Both the position numbers and the translations under genes were made by a program. Shown here in pieces: positions 50,766 through 60,117 of a stretch of 64,000 bases of DNA (the stretch's first letter is position 1; every line of letters starts with the position of its first letter). The notes below the pieces were generated by a model, which did no database searches, was not told the DNA's origin, and saw only the letters and a program-made list of their open reading frames with translations. This DNA comes from Proteiniclasticum sp. (GTDB taxonomy: Bacteria > Bacillota > Clostridia > Clostridiales > Clostridiaceae): assembly GCF_003514505.1 (NCBI RefSeq), contig NZ_DOPX01000019.1, positions 1 through 64,000 of the forward strand. Direction: 5' to 3'.

Positions 50766-53336
50766 ATGGCTTTGACCCCAATGATGCAGCAGTATTTTAC
50801 AATCAAAGAGCAGTATAAGGACTGTATTCTTTTTTATCGACTGGGAGACTTCTATGAGATGTTTTTTGAGGATGCAGAGACTGCATCCAAGGAACTGGAG
50901 CTTGTCCTGACAGGTAGAGACTGCGGTTTGGAAGAGAGGGCACCCATGTGTGGAATTCCTTACCACGCAGCAGCGGGCTATATCGGTAAACTCATTCAGA
51001 AAGGATATAAAGTTGGAATTTGTGAGCAGGTGGAAGATCCGAAAGAGGCCAAGGGAATCGTCAAAAGGGACGTGATCCGAATTATTACTCCAGGAACACT
51101 TCTTGATGAAAATTTCGTGGACAATAAAAGGAATAATTATGTGATGGCAGTCACTTCTCATGAGGAGTGGTATGGGGTAGCGTTCTGCGATCTCTCCACA
51201 GGAGAGTTTCTAGGGACCTATGTACCACAAAAACTTTCGTCGCTTCACAATGAGATGAGCAAGTTCACCCCAAAGGAAGTCATCGTTACAGAAGATTCTC
51301 TGGGGGATGAGCTACAGAAAAAATGGAATGTTCTGGTGAATCTGAGAGAACTTGATGATTCCTTGGAAAAAGGCAGTGTGCAGAACTATTTCAAGAGTTT
51401 ATCAGGAGGATACAATCGTGTGGTAGCTTCCGCATCTGCTCTTTTGCTTCAATATCTGGAGGAAACACAAAAAACCGCATTAACCAATATCACGCATTTA
51501 GAGATCTATAACACAGATGATTCTATGGCCCTTGATGTCAATACGAAAAGGAACCTGGAACTTACAGAGAATATCGTGGATAAGAGTAAGAAGGGAAGCC
51601 TTCTATGGGTTCTAGATGAAACAGAAACCGCCATGGGTTCGAGAAATCTGAGAAGATGGATTGAAGCTCCTCTTTTGAATAAAGAGCTTGTGGTGAAGCG
51701 TCTGGATGCTGTAGAGGCGTTTTATCAGAATCTGAATCTGTTGGAGGATATGAGAGAGGCACTGAAAGGTGTTTTTGATATTGAACGGATTGTTTCCAAG
51801 ATTGCGCTCAAGTCCGTGAATCCCAAAGAAATGGTGACTTTAAAGAAGTCCCTAGGGAAGCTTCCGACTGTGGAAAGCCTCCTGAAGCAGGTGGATTACG
51901 GTGAACTTTCCCGGCTTTCCAGAAAGTTTGACGTGCTTTCAGATGTTCATGCACTTTTAGAAGACAGTATTGAAGAAGATGCTCCACTTGCCTTAAAAGA
52001 TGGCGGTGTTATCAAGAGCAGTTTTCATAAGGAGATTGAGGAACTGCGGAATCTCAAGCAAAATGGAAAAAGATACATTGCTGAAATGGAGCAGAAAGAA
52101 CGTGATTTCACAGGCATCAAAAGTCTGAAGGTTGGATACAACAAGGTGTTTGGGTATTACATCGAAATTTCAAAATCCAACTACAGCAGTATTCCGGAAG
52201 GCCGCTATATCAGAAAACAGACCTTGGCCAATGCAGAGAGATTCATCACGCAGGAGCTGAAAGACATTGAAGATAAGATTTTAGGGGCTGAAGAAAAGCT
52301 CGCAGATCTCGAGTACAAGGTATTTCAGGACATCAGAGAACAAGTGGCAGGTGAGATTGAGCGTCTCAAGCAGACTGCAAGAATCATTGCGGATCTGGAC
52401 TGTTATCAGTGCCTGGCCAAAGTGGCGCGAAATAATGGCTATGTGAAACCTCAAATCAATGAAGATGGGAAAATTAGAATTCTTGAAGGACGCCATCCAG
52501 TAGTGGAGCAGATGATGAAAAAAGGGGAGTTTGTATCCAACGACCTGTATATGGATGGGGACAAAGAACGATTTCTCATCATCACTGGTCCCAATATGGC
52601 TGGTAAGTCCACCTATATGAGACAGACAGCGCTGATGAGTCTCATGGCACAGATTGGATCTTTTGTGCCTGCAAAAGAAGCAAGTTTACCCATATGTGAC
52701 CGGATCTTCACGCGAATCGGCGCTTCGGACGATTTAGCTGGTGGTAAGTCCACATTCATGGTGGAGATGAGTGAAGTGTCAGATATTCTTCTGCATGCTA
52801 CTGAAAGCTCCCTTATTATTCTGGACGAAGTGGGGAGAGGCACCAGCACGTATGATGGGCTTTCCATCGCCTGGGCGGTCATTGAGCATATTCTCAGTGA
52901 GATTCAGGGAGCAAAAACACTTTTTGCCACGCATTATCATGAACTGACTGCTTTGGAAGAGGAACTCTATGGCATCAGGAACTACTCCGTACTCGTGAAA
53001 GAGGTTGGGAAAAACATCGCGTTTCTTCGAAAAATCGTGCCTGGAGGCGCGGATGAATCTTATGGTATAGAAGTGGCAAGGCTTGCGGGACTTCCAAAGA
53101 ACCTTCTTGCAAGAGCGAAAGAGATCCTGGCAAAACTGGAGAAAAAAGAGAAAAAGACAACAAAGGCTACACAGAAGGTGAAAGAAGATCCAGGAATTCT
53201 TCAGATGGGGATATTTGATTTCGAGAAAGATCAGGTGCTGGAAAAGCTGAGAAGTCTGGATGTTTTATCCATGAGTCCCTTGGATGCACAGCGCATTCTT
53301 TATGAACTGAACCAGGAAGCAAAGGACGTGAACTGA
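50766..53336 (+). CDS. mutS: DNA mismatch repair protein MutS
   Basis: This 856-residue MutS recognises mismatches. Domain I has the F-x-E motif (F29-Y-E31 in GDFYEMFFED). Connector, lever and clamp domains follow, then the ATPase with Walker A GPNMAGKSTYMRQTALM, Walker B and signature LDEVGRGTSTYDG, and FATHYHELTAL. A C-terminal tail ends the protein at normal length. CGGAGGA precedes the ATG. The stop TGA shares one base with the mutL ATG, so the two are coupled. Confidence 0.97.
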   Translation: MALTPMMQQYFTIKEQYKDCILFYRLGDFYEMFFEDAETASKELELVLTGRDCGLEERAPMCGIPYHAAAGYIGKLIQKGYKVGICEQVEDPKEAKGIVKRDVIRIITPGTLLDENFVDNKRNNYVMAVTSHEEWYGVAFCDLSTGEFLGTYVPQKLSSLHNEMSKFTPKEVIVTEDSLGDELQKKWNVLVNLRELDDSLEKGSVQNYFKSLSGGYNRVVASASALLLQYLEETQKTALTNITHLEIYNTDDSMALDVNTKRNLELTENIVDKSKKGSLLWVLDETETAMGSRNLRRWIEAPLLNKELVVKRLDAVEAFYQNLNLLEDMREALKGVFDIERIVSKIALKSVNPKEMVTLKKSLGKLPTVESLLKQVDYGELSRLSRKFDVLSDVHALLEDSIEEDAPLALKDGGVIKSSFHKEIEELRNLKQNGKRYIAEMEQKERDFTGIKSLKVGYNKVFGYYIEISKSNYSSIPEGRYIRKQTLANAERFITQELKDIEDKILGAEEKLADLEYKVFQDIREQVAGEIERLKQTARIIADLDCYQCLAKVARNNGYVKPQINEDGKIRILEGRHPVVEQMMKKGEFVSNDLYMDGDKERFLIITGPNMAGKSTYMRQTALMSLMAQIGSFVPAKEASLPICDRIFTRIGASDDLAGGKSTFMVEMSEVSDILLHATESSLIILDEVGRGTSTYDGLSIAWAVIEHILSEIQGAKTLFATHYHELTALEEELYGIRNYSVLVKEVGKNIAFLRKIVPGGADESYGIEVARLAGLPKNLLARAKEILAKLEKKEKKTTKATQKVKEDPGILQMGIFDFEKDQVLEKLRSLDVLSMSPLDAQRILYELNQEAKDVN

Positions 53337-55180
53337 TGGGGAAGATCAATCTTCTAACAAAAGATACTTTTAATAAAATCGCAGCAGGAGAAGTGGTGGA
53401 ACGGCCGGCTTCTGTAGTGAAAGAGCTGGTGGAAAACTCCATTGATGCCGGAGCTACGGAGATTTATGTGGAGATTCAGTCTGGTGGAGAAGAACTGATT
53501 AAGATTGTAGATAACGGGGAAGGCATATTGGAGGAGGATCTTAGAAATGCCTTTCTTCCTCATGCTACCAGTAAAATCAGCACAGCCGATGATCTGTTTT
53601 CCATCCACACCATGGGATTTCGTGGAGAAGCACTCTCGAGCATAGCTTCCGTCTCGAAAATCCTCACCAGGTCCAAGACTAAAGAACAGGATGGCAGGGA
53701 AATCCTCATCGAAGGCGGAGAGATTCGATATGAGAAGTATTCCTCCATGGATCAGGGAACACTCATGGAAATTCGGGATCTATTTTACAATGTGCCCGCA
53801 AGAAAGAAATTTCTGAAAACCCCATCTAGAGAGGGGGCTATCATATCCGAGATTGTTTCAAAGATTTCCATGGCTCATCCCTCCATTTCCTTTCGATTGG
53901 TTGTAGATGGAAAGGAAATGCTGAGAACTTACGGTACAGGGAATCAGAAAGATGTGATCCGGCAAGTATACAGCAAGAAAGTTCATGACCATGTTTTTTA
54001 TTTTGAGAATCATTTTGATTCCTTCAGCATCTTTGGTTTCATTGGACATGAAGAAATTTCCAGAGGTTCAAGGGCTCATGAGACAATTTTTGTCAATAAA
54101 AGGCTGGTTCAGTCAAAAGTCATCACTACCGCAGCAGAAAAAGCATTCAAATCATTTGCCACTGTGAGCCGGTTTCCCTTTTTTGTCATTAACATTGAAA
54201 TCTTCCCTGAGCTCATCGATGTGAACATTCACCCGCAGAAGGCAGAAATAAAGTTTGAAGATGATGCTCATATATTCAAAAGTGTTTTCGGTACCATACA
54301 TCAGTCTCTTCGCGAAGGGCTTCAAGAGACCTTCAGAATTCAGGAGGAAGAAGAACCAGACAGGTATGAGCAGCTGAGACAGCCAGAGACGGAGCCTGTG
54401 CGCATAGACATACCCCTCGATCTCACAAAGGATCCAAGGGTGCTGAAGATCGAAGAGGATCGGAAAGCGCTGGATGCCATGAAGAGAGAAGGGACAATAC
54501 GGCAGCAGGAATCTGTAATCAGGGAGCCCTATGAGGAGTTGAAGCCGGATGCAGTTTCCCCTTTGAGAAGTGAAGAATATACAGTGAAACCCACTGCAAA
54601 ATTCCCGATGCCAAGGATCATCGGACAGTTCAGAGCCACCTATATTCTGACTGAAATTCAGGATGAGCTGTACATCTTTGATCAGCATGCTGCCCATGAA
54701 AAAATAAATTTTGAGAAATATATGGAAGAAATCAGAAAGGGTCATGTGGCTGCGCAAGGTCTTCTAATTCCTGAGATTCTTGATCTTTCCATGGATGATT
54801 ATCAGCTGTATCTTGAAAACAAAGAAGTTCTGAAGGAAGCTGGTTTCCTGCTGGAGGAGTTTGGTGACCGGAGTGTTGCCATCCGGGAAGTGCCTATTTT
54901 TCTGGGGAAAACAGAAGCAGCACCCTATTTCCATGAGATTCTGGATAACATCAGAAATCTGGGAAAAGGGAGCAAAGAGGAAGTGAAGTATTTAAGAATT
55001 GCGACCGCAGCCTGCAAAGCCTCGATTAAAGCGTATGAGGAGCTTACCATGGAAGAAATGAGACATCTTATTGAAACACTGCGTTTCATCGAGGAGCCTT
55101 TCTCTTGTCCTCATGGAAGACCGACCCTTGTAAAACTTACGGAAAAAGACATGCAAAAGATGTTCAGGAGAATAGTATGA
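53336..55180 (+). CDS. mutL: DNA mismatch repair endonuclease MutL
   Basis: The 614-residue protein has the GHKL ATPase N-terminus (IAAGEVVERPASVVKELVEN, DNGEGI, GFRGEALSSIASV), a linker, and the C-terminal endonuclease domain with DQHAAHEKINFE (the DQHA-x2-E-x4-E metal motif), ACKASIKA and CPHGRPT. It is therefore a nicking MutL, as expected for a genome without MutH. The start overlaps the mutS stop by 1 nt, and miaA starts inside its 3' end. Confidence 0.97.
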   Translation: MGKINLLTKDTFNKIAAGEVVERPASVVKELVENSIDAGATEIYVEIQSGGEELIKIVDNGEGILEEDLRNAFLPHATSKISTADDLFSIHTMGFRGEALSSIASVSKILTRSKTKEQDGREILIEGGEIRYEKYSSMDQGTLMEIRDLFYNVPARKKFLKTPSREGAIISEIVSKISMAHPSISFRLVVDGKEMLRTYGTGNQKDVIRQVYSKKVHDHVFYFENHFDSFSIFGFIGHEEISRGSRAHETIFVNKRLVQSKVITTAAEKAFKSFATVSRFPFFVINIEIFPELIDVNIHPQKAEIKFEDDAHIFKSVFGTIHQSLREGLQETFRIQEEEEPDRYEQLRQPETEPVRIDIPLDLTKDPRVLKIEEDRKALDAMKREGTIRQQESVIREPYEELKPDAVSPLRSEEYTVKPTAKFPMPRIIGQFRATYILTEIQDELYIFDQHAAHEKINFEKYMEEIRKGHVAAQGLLIPEILDLSMDDYQLYLENKEVLKEAGFLLEEFGDRSVAIREVPIFLGKTEAAPYFHEILDNIRNLGKGSKEEVKYLRIATAACKASIKAYEELTMEEMRHLIETLRFIEEPFSCPHGRPTLVKLTEKDMQKMFRRIV

Positions 55181-56097
55181 GAAAAATTGTAATCATCGCT
55201 GGTCCCACTGGTGTTGGAAAAACTGAAATATCCCTTCAGGCGGCAGAGAGGCTGCAGGGAGAGATCATATCCTGTGATTCCATGCAGATCTATAAAGGGA
55301 TGGACATTGGCTCTGCAAAGGTCACCAAGGAGGAAATGGAAAGAGTGCCCCATCACCTCATTGATGTGGTATCACCTTTTGATGCGTTCACGGTGTCCGA
55401 TTATAAAGATCTCGCCGAGGAAGCCATCCATGACATCCATAAACGAGGCAAACCTGCCATTCTTGTGGGTGGCACAGGACTCTATATCGATGCTGTCATC
55501 AAGAACCTTTCTTTTACAGAAGGCGGCAGTGATGCTGCGCTCAGGAAGGAACTGGAAGAGGAAGCGAGGGAAAATGGTCCTCTCTTTCTCCACGAGAAGC
55601 TGAAAAAAGTAGACTTTGCGGCTGCCACCGCCATCCATCCCAATAACGTGAAACGTGTTGTGCGGGCTCTTGAGGTATATCACCTTACGGGAAAGCCTTT
55701 TTCCAGCTTCAAAGATGAACACGGATTGAGAAAGGAATATGAGATTCATTACTTCTATCTCAATAAAGACAGACAGAAGCTTTATGAGGCCATTGGTGAG
55801 AGAGTAGAGGTGATGATGAGAAAGGGCCTTTTGGAAGAAGTGACGCGTTTGCAAAAGAGCGGGTTGACTTCTTCCCATGTTTCGATGCAAGGGATTGGAT
55901 ACAAGGAAATCCTGTCTTATCTGGATGGTGTTCTTTCGTTGGAGGGCGCAGTGGATCTTGTGAAAATGAGATCCAGAAATTATGCCAAAAGGCAGCTGAC
56001 ATGGTTCAGAAATGAGAAGTATGCGGAAGAACTGTCGAAAGACCAATATTCTGATGAAGAAATCATAGAGATTCTAGAAAAATCCGGAAGAGAGTAG
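55177..56097 (+). CDS. miaA: tRNA dimethylallyltransferase
   Basis: The 306-residue enzyme transfers dimethylallyl from DMAPP to A37 of tRNA. P-loop AGPTGVGKTEISL, CDSMQIYKGMDIGSAK, LVGGTGLYI and QGIGYKEI are all visible. ATG 55177 overlaps the mutL stop (ATGA) and has AGGAG upstream. DMAPP is supplied by the ispH route. With miaB on the same block it forms a complete ms2i6A37 pathway, and hfq follows. Confidence 0.96.
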   Translation: MRKIVIIAGPTGVGKTEISLQAAERLQGEIISCDSMQIYKGMDIGSAKVTKEEMERVPHHLIDVVSPFDAFTVSDYKDLAEEAIHDIHKRGKPAILVGGTGLYIDAVIKNLSFTEGGSDAALRKELEEEARENGPLFLHEKLKKVDFAAATAIHPNNVKRVVRALEVYHLTGKPFSSFKDEHGLRKEYEIHYFYLNKDRQKLYEAIGERVEVMMRKGLLEEVTRLQKSGLTSSHVSMQGIGYKEILSYLDGVLSLEGAVDLVKMRSRNYAKRQLTWFRNEKYAEELSKDQYSDEEIIEILEKSGRE

Positions 56098-56174
56098 TAC
56101 ATTTTCTAAAACTGTATTATAATGAAAGAATCATATACAATAACTATGAAAAAGATAAATTGGGGGGAGTATCA

Positions 56175-56408
56175 GTGAGTAAAGCCATCAATAATTTTCA
56201 GGATGTTTTCTTAAATGGGGCAAGAAAAACAAAAATGACAGTGACCATCCATTTGGTGAATGGATTTCAGCTGAAAGGCGTGGTACGAGGATTTGACAAT
56301 TATGTGATTGTACTGGAGACCGAAGACAAACAGATGCTTGTCTATAAACATGCGGTTACCACCATCACACCACTGAAACCCATCCTGATTCTGGATGAGG
56401 AAGAATAG
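56175..56408 (+). CDS. hfq: RNA chaperone Hfq
   Basis: This is a 77-residue Sm-like hexameric protein. SM1 is visible as KMTVTIHLVNGFQLKGVVRG-F-D and SM2 as YKHAVTTI; the proximal-face Gln (Q9 in NNFQDVFL) is conserved. Translation begins at GTG 56175 with GGGGGGAG 6 nt upstream; a TTG at 56160 overlaps that site. It follows miaA, its conserved neighbour. Presence of Hfq supports small-RNA regulation. Confidence 0.95.
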   Translation: MSKAINNFQDVFLNGARKTKMTVTIHLVNGFQLKGVVRGFDNYVIVLETEDKQMLVYKHAVTTITPLKPILILDEEE

Positions 56409-56417
56409 AGCGTGAAA

Positions 56418-56450
56418 AGACCTGTCTTTAGGGACAGGTGCTTTTTTTTT
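56418..56450 (+). terminator. Intrinsic terminator of mutSL-miaA-hfq
   Basis: ACCTGTC-TTTAG-GGACAGGT with nine T residues, 12 nt after the hfq stop. Confidence 0.93.
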
Positions 56451-56540
56451 GCAGAAATCGGATCATTTGAAAGCCAGAGACTTTGTGCTATAATGATAAA
56501 TTGATTGTATAAATAGTAGGACATTGAAAGGAAGTAAACC

Positions 56541-57827
56541 ATGTATTATAAATCAAAAGAGTATCTCATGAAAGAATACAACATCAGTGAAAAGGCTCTT
56601 GACCTTCATGAGAAGGCCATGGAAGCTGTGACGCCTCTCTTCAAAGAGTATGAGGATATTCGGGAATATAACCAGTTTAAGGTGCTCAAAGCATTTCAGG
56701 ATGAGAAAATCAGCGATTATCATTTCACAAACACCACAGGGTATGGATATGGGGATATCGGCAGAGATACGATGGATCTGGTGTATGCAAGGATTTTCAA
56801 AGCAGAGAAAGCTTTGGTGAGACCTCAGTTTGTCAGTGGCACCCATGCCATATCCTGCGTGCTCTATGGCATATTGAGACCTGGAGACACCCTTCTTGCG
56901 ATCACCGGCAGACCCTATGACACCATTCATGGAGTCATAGGCATCGGACAGACAGAAGAAGATGAAAATACAGGTTCACTTCATGATTTTGGCGTCCAGT
57001 ATGCGGAGATTGAACTGAAGGACAATGCCATTCAAGTGGATCAAGTCCTGGAGTATCTGAGAAAAGATACATCGGTGAAAATGCTTCATATCCAGAGAAG
57101 TAAAGGATATGCAGACAGAAACAGTTTTACCATCGAAGAGATTGGAAAAGCCATAGGAGAGATCAGAACGGAATTTCCTGAAGTAATTATCTTTGTGGAC
57201 AACTGTTATGGAGAGTTCATTGAAGAACGTGAACCCATTGAAGTAGGTGCAGATATCGTTGCTGGATCTCTCATCAAGAATGCAGGAGGCGGTATATCTC
57301 CTACAGGTGGATATGTTGCAGGTAAAACAGATCTTGTGGACCTGGCTTCTTACAGACTGACTGTACCGGGACTGGGAGGGGAATGCGGATCAACATTCGG
57401 TGTAATGCGTACATTTTTCCAAGGCCTTTTCCTTGCACCTCAGATTTCCATGGAAGCGCTCAAAACTGCAGTGTATACTGCAAAGCTTTTAGAACTGGCA
57501 GGATTTGAAGTGCATCCGAAAGCAGAAGCGAAGCGTACGGATATCGTGCAGGCCATCACCTTCAGGAACAAGGAGAAACTCATTGATTTTGTCAAGGGAA
57601 TCCAATATGGAGCCCCCATTGACTCCAATGCAAGCTGCGAGCCTTGGGACATGCCCGGCTATAAAGATCAGGTCATCATGGCGGCAGGAGCTTTTATACA
57701 GGGCGCTTCCATTGAGCTGTCCTGTGATGCTCCAATTAGAGAACCCTACACTGCATATTTTCAGGGCGGCCTGAGTTTTGACCATGGAAAGATCGGTGTG
57801 CTCATTGCTCTCTCAAGAATCCTATAG
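56541..57827 (+). CDS. YnbB-like methionine gamma-lyase family PLP protein
   Basis: The 428-residue protein belongs to the Met_gamma_lyase/aluminium-resistance (YnbB) family of PLP enzymes. It shows YGYGDIGRDTMDLVYA, RPQFVSGTHAISCVLYGILR, VDNCYGEFIE and the PLP Lys in GSLIKNAGGGISPTGGYV. The family is widespread in Firmicutes next to hfq, but no reaction is firmly established; aluminium resistance is an old phenotype label. GAAAGGAAG precedes ATG 56541. It is monocistronic between a terminator and the CNNM gene. Confidence 0.88.
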   Translation: MYYKSKEYLMKEYNISEKALDLHEKAMEAVTPLFKEYEDIREYNQFKVLKAFQDEKISDYHFTNTTGYGYGDIGRDTMDLVYARIFKAEKALVRPQFVSGTHAISCVLYGILRPGDTLLAITGRPYDTIHGVIGIGQTEEDENTGSLHDFGVQYAEIELKDNAIQVDQVLEYLRKDTSVKMLHIQRSKGYADRNSFTIEEIGKAIGEIRTEFPEVIIFVDNCYGEFIEEREPIEVGADIVAGSLIKNAGGGISPTGGYVAGKTDLVDLASYRLTVPGLGGECGSTFGVMRTFFQGLFLAPQISMEALKTAVYTAKLLELAGFEVHPKAEAKRTDIVQAITFRNKEKLIDFVKGIQYGAPIDSNASCEPWDMPGYKDQVIMAAGAFIQGASIELSCDAPIREPYTAYFQGGLSFDHGKIGVLIALSRIL

Positions 57828-57882
57828 ATTCTCGAGAACTTATGCTATAATGAAATCAGTTTATTTCAAGAAATCTATATTT

Positions 57883-57911
57883 AAAGGAGAAGAGAATAGG
57901 CTTACAGCCTA
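57883..57911 (+). promoter_or_regulatory. Shine-Dalgarno plus hairpin upstream of CNNM gene
   Basis: AAAGGAG (57883-57889) is followed by TAGGCT-TAC-AGCCTA (57897-57911), a perfect 6-bp hairpin, then 10 nt to the ATG at 57922. The linear distance of 32 nt is far beyond normal, and no in-frame start lies nearer. Confidence 0.5.
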
Positions 57912-57921
57912 GAATGAATGT

Positions 57922-59247
57922 ATGGAAAGTGATTTAGGTCCCCAGTTGTTAACCATTGTTTTGCTTATACTTGTCAATGCTTTTTTTGCGATGGCTGAAA
58001 TGGCCATGGTGTCTGCCAACAAAGTCCGGATTGGTGTGGAGGCGGACAAAGGAAATCCCAGAGCGCTAAAGCTACAGAAGATACTCGAAAGGCCCAGTGA
58101 TTTTCTTTCAACCATTCAAGTTGGGATTACCCTCGCCGGATTCCTGGCATCCGCCCAGGCAGCCACAGGAATTGCGCAAGAAGTGACAATGCTCTTTGCT
58201 TCTATCAGCATCAGAATCAATCAGCAGGTGGCAATTGTTCTTATTACAATTGTTCTAGCATATTTCACTCTGGTTTTTGGTGAACTGTTACCAAAACGCA
58301 TCGCTCTTCAGAACTCGGAGAAAATTGCCATGACCATGGTGCCGATCATAGGATTTGTCGCTATGATCCTCAAACCTTTTGTGATGCTTCTATCTTTTTC
58401 CACCAGTCTTTTTGCGAGACTTTTTGGTATTCATACGGATAAGCTGGAGGAAAATGTGTCTCTGGAAGAGATACGCTCCATCATTGAAGTTGGAAAAGAG
58501 AAAGGGGTCATCAATGAGACTGAACGTGATATGCTGGATGGGATTTTTGAGTTTGACAATAAGCTTGCAAGAGAAATCATGACACCAAGAACAGAAGTGG
58601 AAATGATTGAAATCTCTGAGCCCACTAATAATGTCATTGCAAAGGTCACCAACGGCAATTACTCCAGAATCCCCTTCTATCTGGATGAAGTGGACAATGT
58701 CATTGGCATTCTCTATATCAAAGATTTATTCCGCGAACTGGTCAATAAGGGAAAACCCGGCAGTATCGAAGAGATTCTGCGCAAGCCATATTTTGCGCCG
58801 GAAAACAAGTATATTGATGATCTTTTTAAAGAAATGCAGGTGGCCAATGCTCAAATGGCTATACTGCTGGATGAGTACGGTGGATTTTCAGGGATAGTGA
58901 CCATCGAGGATATCCTGGAGGAGATTGTCGGAAACATTTATGATGAGCATGATGTGATGGACGAGTACATCAATAAAGTCACAGACAATATCTATCTGGT
59001 AGATGCTCTGGTCTCCATTGATGATTTTAATGACAGTCTTGGTTTTGAGATAGAATCCGAGAATGCGGACTCCATTGGTGGATATGTCATTGAAAGACTG
59101 GGACGTGTCCCCAAAAAGGGAGATTCCGTTTATTACCAAGGGCATGAATTCAAAGTACAGCAAATGGCTGGAAAAAGAATCAAAGTGCTGAAAGTCATCA
59201 TGAATCAGGAAAAACTGGATAAAGGATATATTGATGAAGAATCATAA
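57922..59247 (+). CDS. CNNM/CorC (HlyC) family membrane protein
   Basis: The 441-residue protein has the CNNM membrane domain (1-190) with four hydrophobic segments and EMAMVSANKVRI, a CBS-domain pair (about 200-330; REIMTPRTEVEMIE, DEYGGFSGIVTIEDILEEIVG), and a C-terminal CorC_HlyC domain with DSIGGYVIERLGRVPKKGD. Members are implicated in Mg2+ or other cation transport and its regulation; hemolysin is a legacy name. The start at 57922 is the first in frame; its Shine-Dalgarno is displaced by a hairpin. Confidence 0.9.
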   Translation: MESDLGPQLLTIVLLILVNAFFAMAEMAMVSANKVRIGVEADKGNPRALKLQKILERPSDFLSTIQVGITLAGFLASAQAATGIAQEVTMLFASISIRINQQVAIVLITIVLAYFTLVFGELLPKRIALQNSEKIAMTMVPIIGFVAMILKPFVMLLSFSTSLFARLFGIHTDKLEENVSLEEIRSIIEVGKEKGVINETERDMLDGIFEFDNKLAREIMTPRTEVEMIEISEPTNNVIAKVTNGNYSRIPFYLDEVDNVIGILYIKDLFRELVNKGKPGSIEEILRKPYFAPENKYIDDLFKEMQVANAQMAILLDEYGGFSGIVTIEDILEEIVGNIYDEHDVMDEYINKVTDNIYLVDALVSIDDFNDSLGFEIESENADSIGGYVIERLGRVPKKGDSVYYQGHEFKVQQMAGKRIKVLKVIMNQEKLDKGYIDEES

Positions 59248-59255
59248 CTGAATAA

Positions 59256-59294
59256 ACGCCTGACAGAAATTATTCTGCCAGGCGTTTTATTTTT
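59256..59294. terminator. Intrinsic terminator between CNNM gene and lexA
   Basis: ACGCCTGACAGAA...TTCTGCCAGGCGT (one mismatch) followed by TTTATTTTT on the plus strand; it ends at the lexA stop codon and may work in both directions. Confidence 0.88.
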
Positions 59295-59898
59295 AATATT
59301 TTCTGTAGAGGCCTACCAATTTACCGAGGATTTCACATTCCATGACAATGATCGGTGCCATGCTGGAGTTTTCCGGCTGAAGCCTTACATGATTTTTTTC
59401 CTTGAAATATCTCTTGATGGTGGCGTCACTGCCAATCATTGCCACTACGATATCTCCGTTTTTAGCACTGCTGGCTTTTTCGATGATGGCAAAGTCGCCA
59501 TTGTGGATTCCAGCTTCGATCATGCTTTCTCCCTCCACCCTCAGAATGAAGAGATCATTATCGTGCTTCACAAATTTTAGAGGCATCTGGAAGTAATCTT
59601 CAACGTTTTCTACGGCCAGGACGGGCTCACCTGCGGTGATCTTACCCACCATGGGGATTGGCACCATTTCGATGCTCTTGTTGATAAGTTCAGGTATCAT
59701 CAAGGCACGAGGTTTTGTTGGATCCCTCTCAATTTTGCCGTCTGACTCCAACTGATTGAGATAGGAGTGCACAGAGGATGTGGACTTAATATCAAGCGCA
59801 CTGCAGATTTCTCGGACAGATGGTGGATATCCCTTAGCCTCTGTAAAGGAAAGCAGATATTCATATACCATTTCTTTTTTTTCTTGGCCTTTTTTCAT
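59293..59898 (-). CDS. lexA: SOS repressor LexA
   Basis: The 201-residue repressor has an N-terminal winged HTH (GYPPSVREICSALDIKSTSS) and a C-terminal self-cleaving peptidase domain. The cleavage site is A89-G90 in VGKITAGEPV, and the Ser-Lys dyad is S125 (VEGESMIEAGI) and K162 (DATIKRYF). It starts at 59898 with GGGGTGA upstream; longer frames to 60054 have no site and no family match. It would control repair genes on RecA activation. Confidence 0.95.
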   Translation of the reverse strand: MKKGQEKKEMVYEYLLSFTEAKGYPPSVREICSALDIKSTSSVHSYLNQLESDGKIERDPTKPRALMIPELINKSIEMVPIPMVGKITAGEPVLAVENVEDYFQMPLKFVKHDNDLFILRVEGESMIEAGIHNGDFAIIEKASSAKNGDIVVAMIGSDATIKRYFKEKNHVRLQPENSSMAPIIVMECEILGKLVGLYRKY

Positions 59899-59966
59899 AA
59901 GTTCACCCCAAACTGATTTTAAGCCTATTATAGCATGGAAAAGGCTTGAAATCAAACGAATGTTCC

Positions 59967-59980
59967 TGAATGGGTGTTCT
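59967..59980 (-). promoter_or_regulatory. Weak candidate LexA box
   Basis: GAAT-GGGT-GTTC lies about 70 nt upstream of lexA and differs by one base from the Gram-positive SOS box GAAC-N4-GTTC. Autoregulation of lexA makes the position sensible, but a single imperfect match is weak evidence. Confidence 0.3.
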
Positions 59981-60117
59981 GATTCCTTGAGAATCAAGAT
60001 TTTTTGGTACGACTCACTTTTTTCTTCTGAACATGTTAAAATAGGAGTGGACACTTACAGATGATACAGCTTCAATCTGTATTGTCTGTAAAAATATGGA
60101 AATATGGAGGGAAACCA

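Noticed and set aside
54152..54757. 201-codon minus-strand frame within mutL
   Set aside because: Antisense shadow of a well conserved MutL region.
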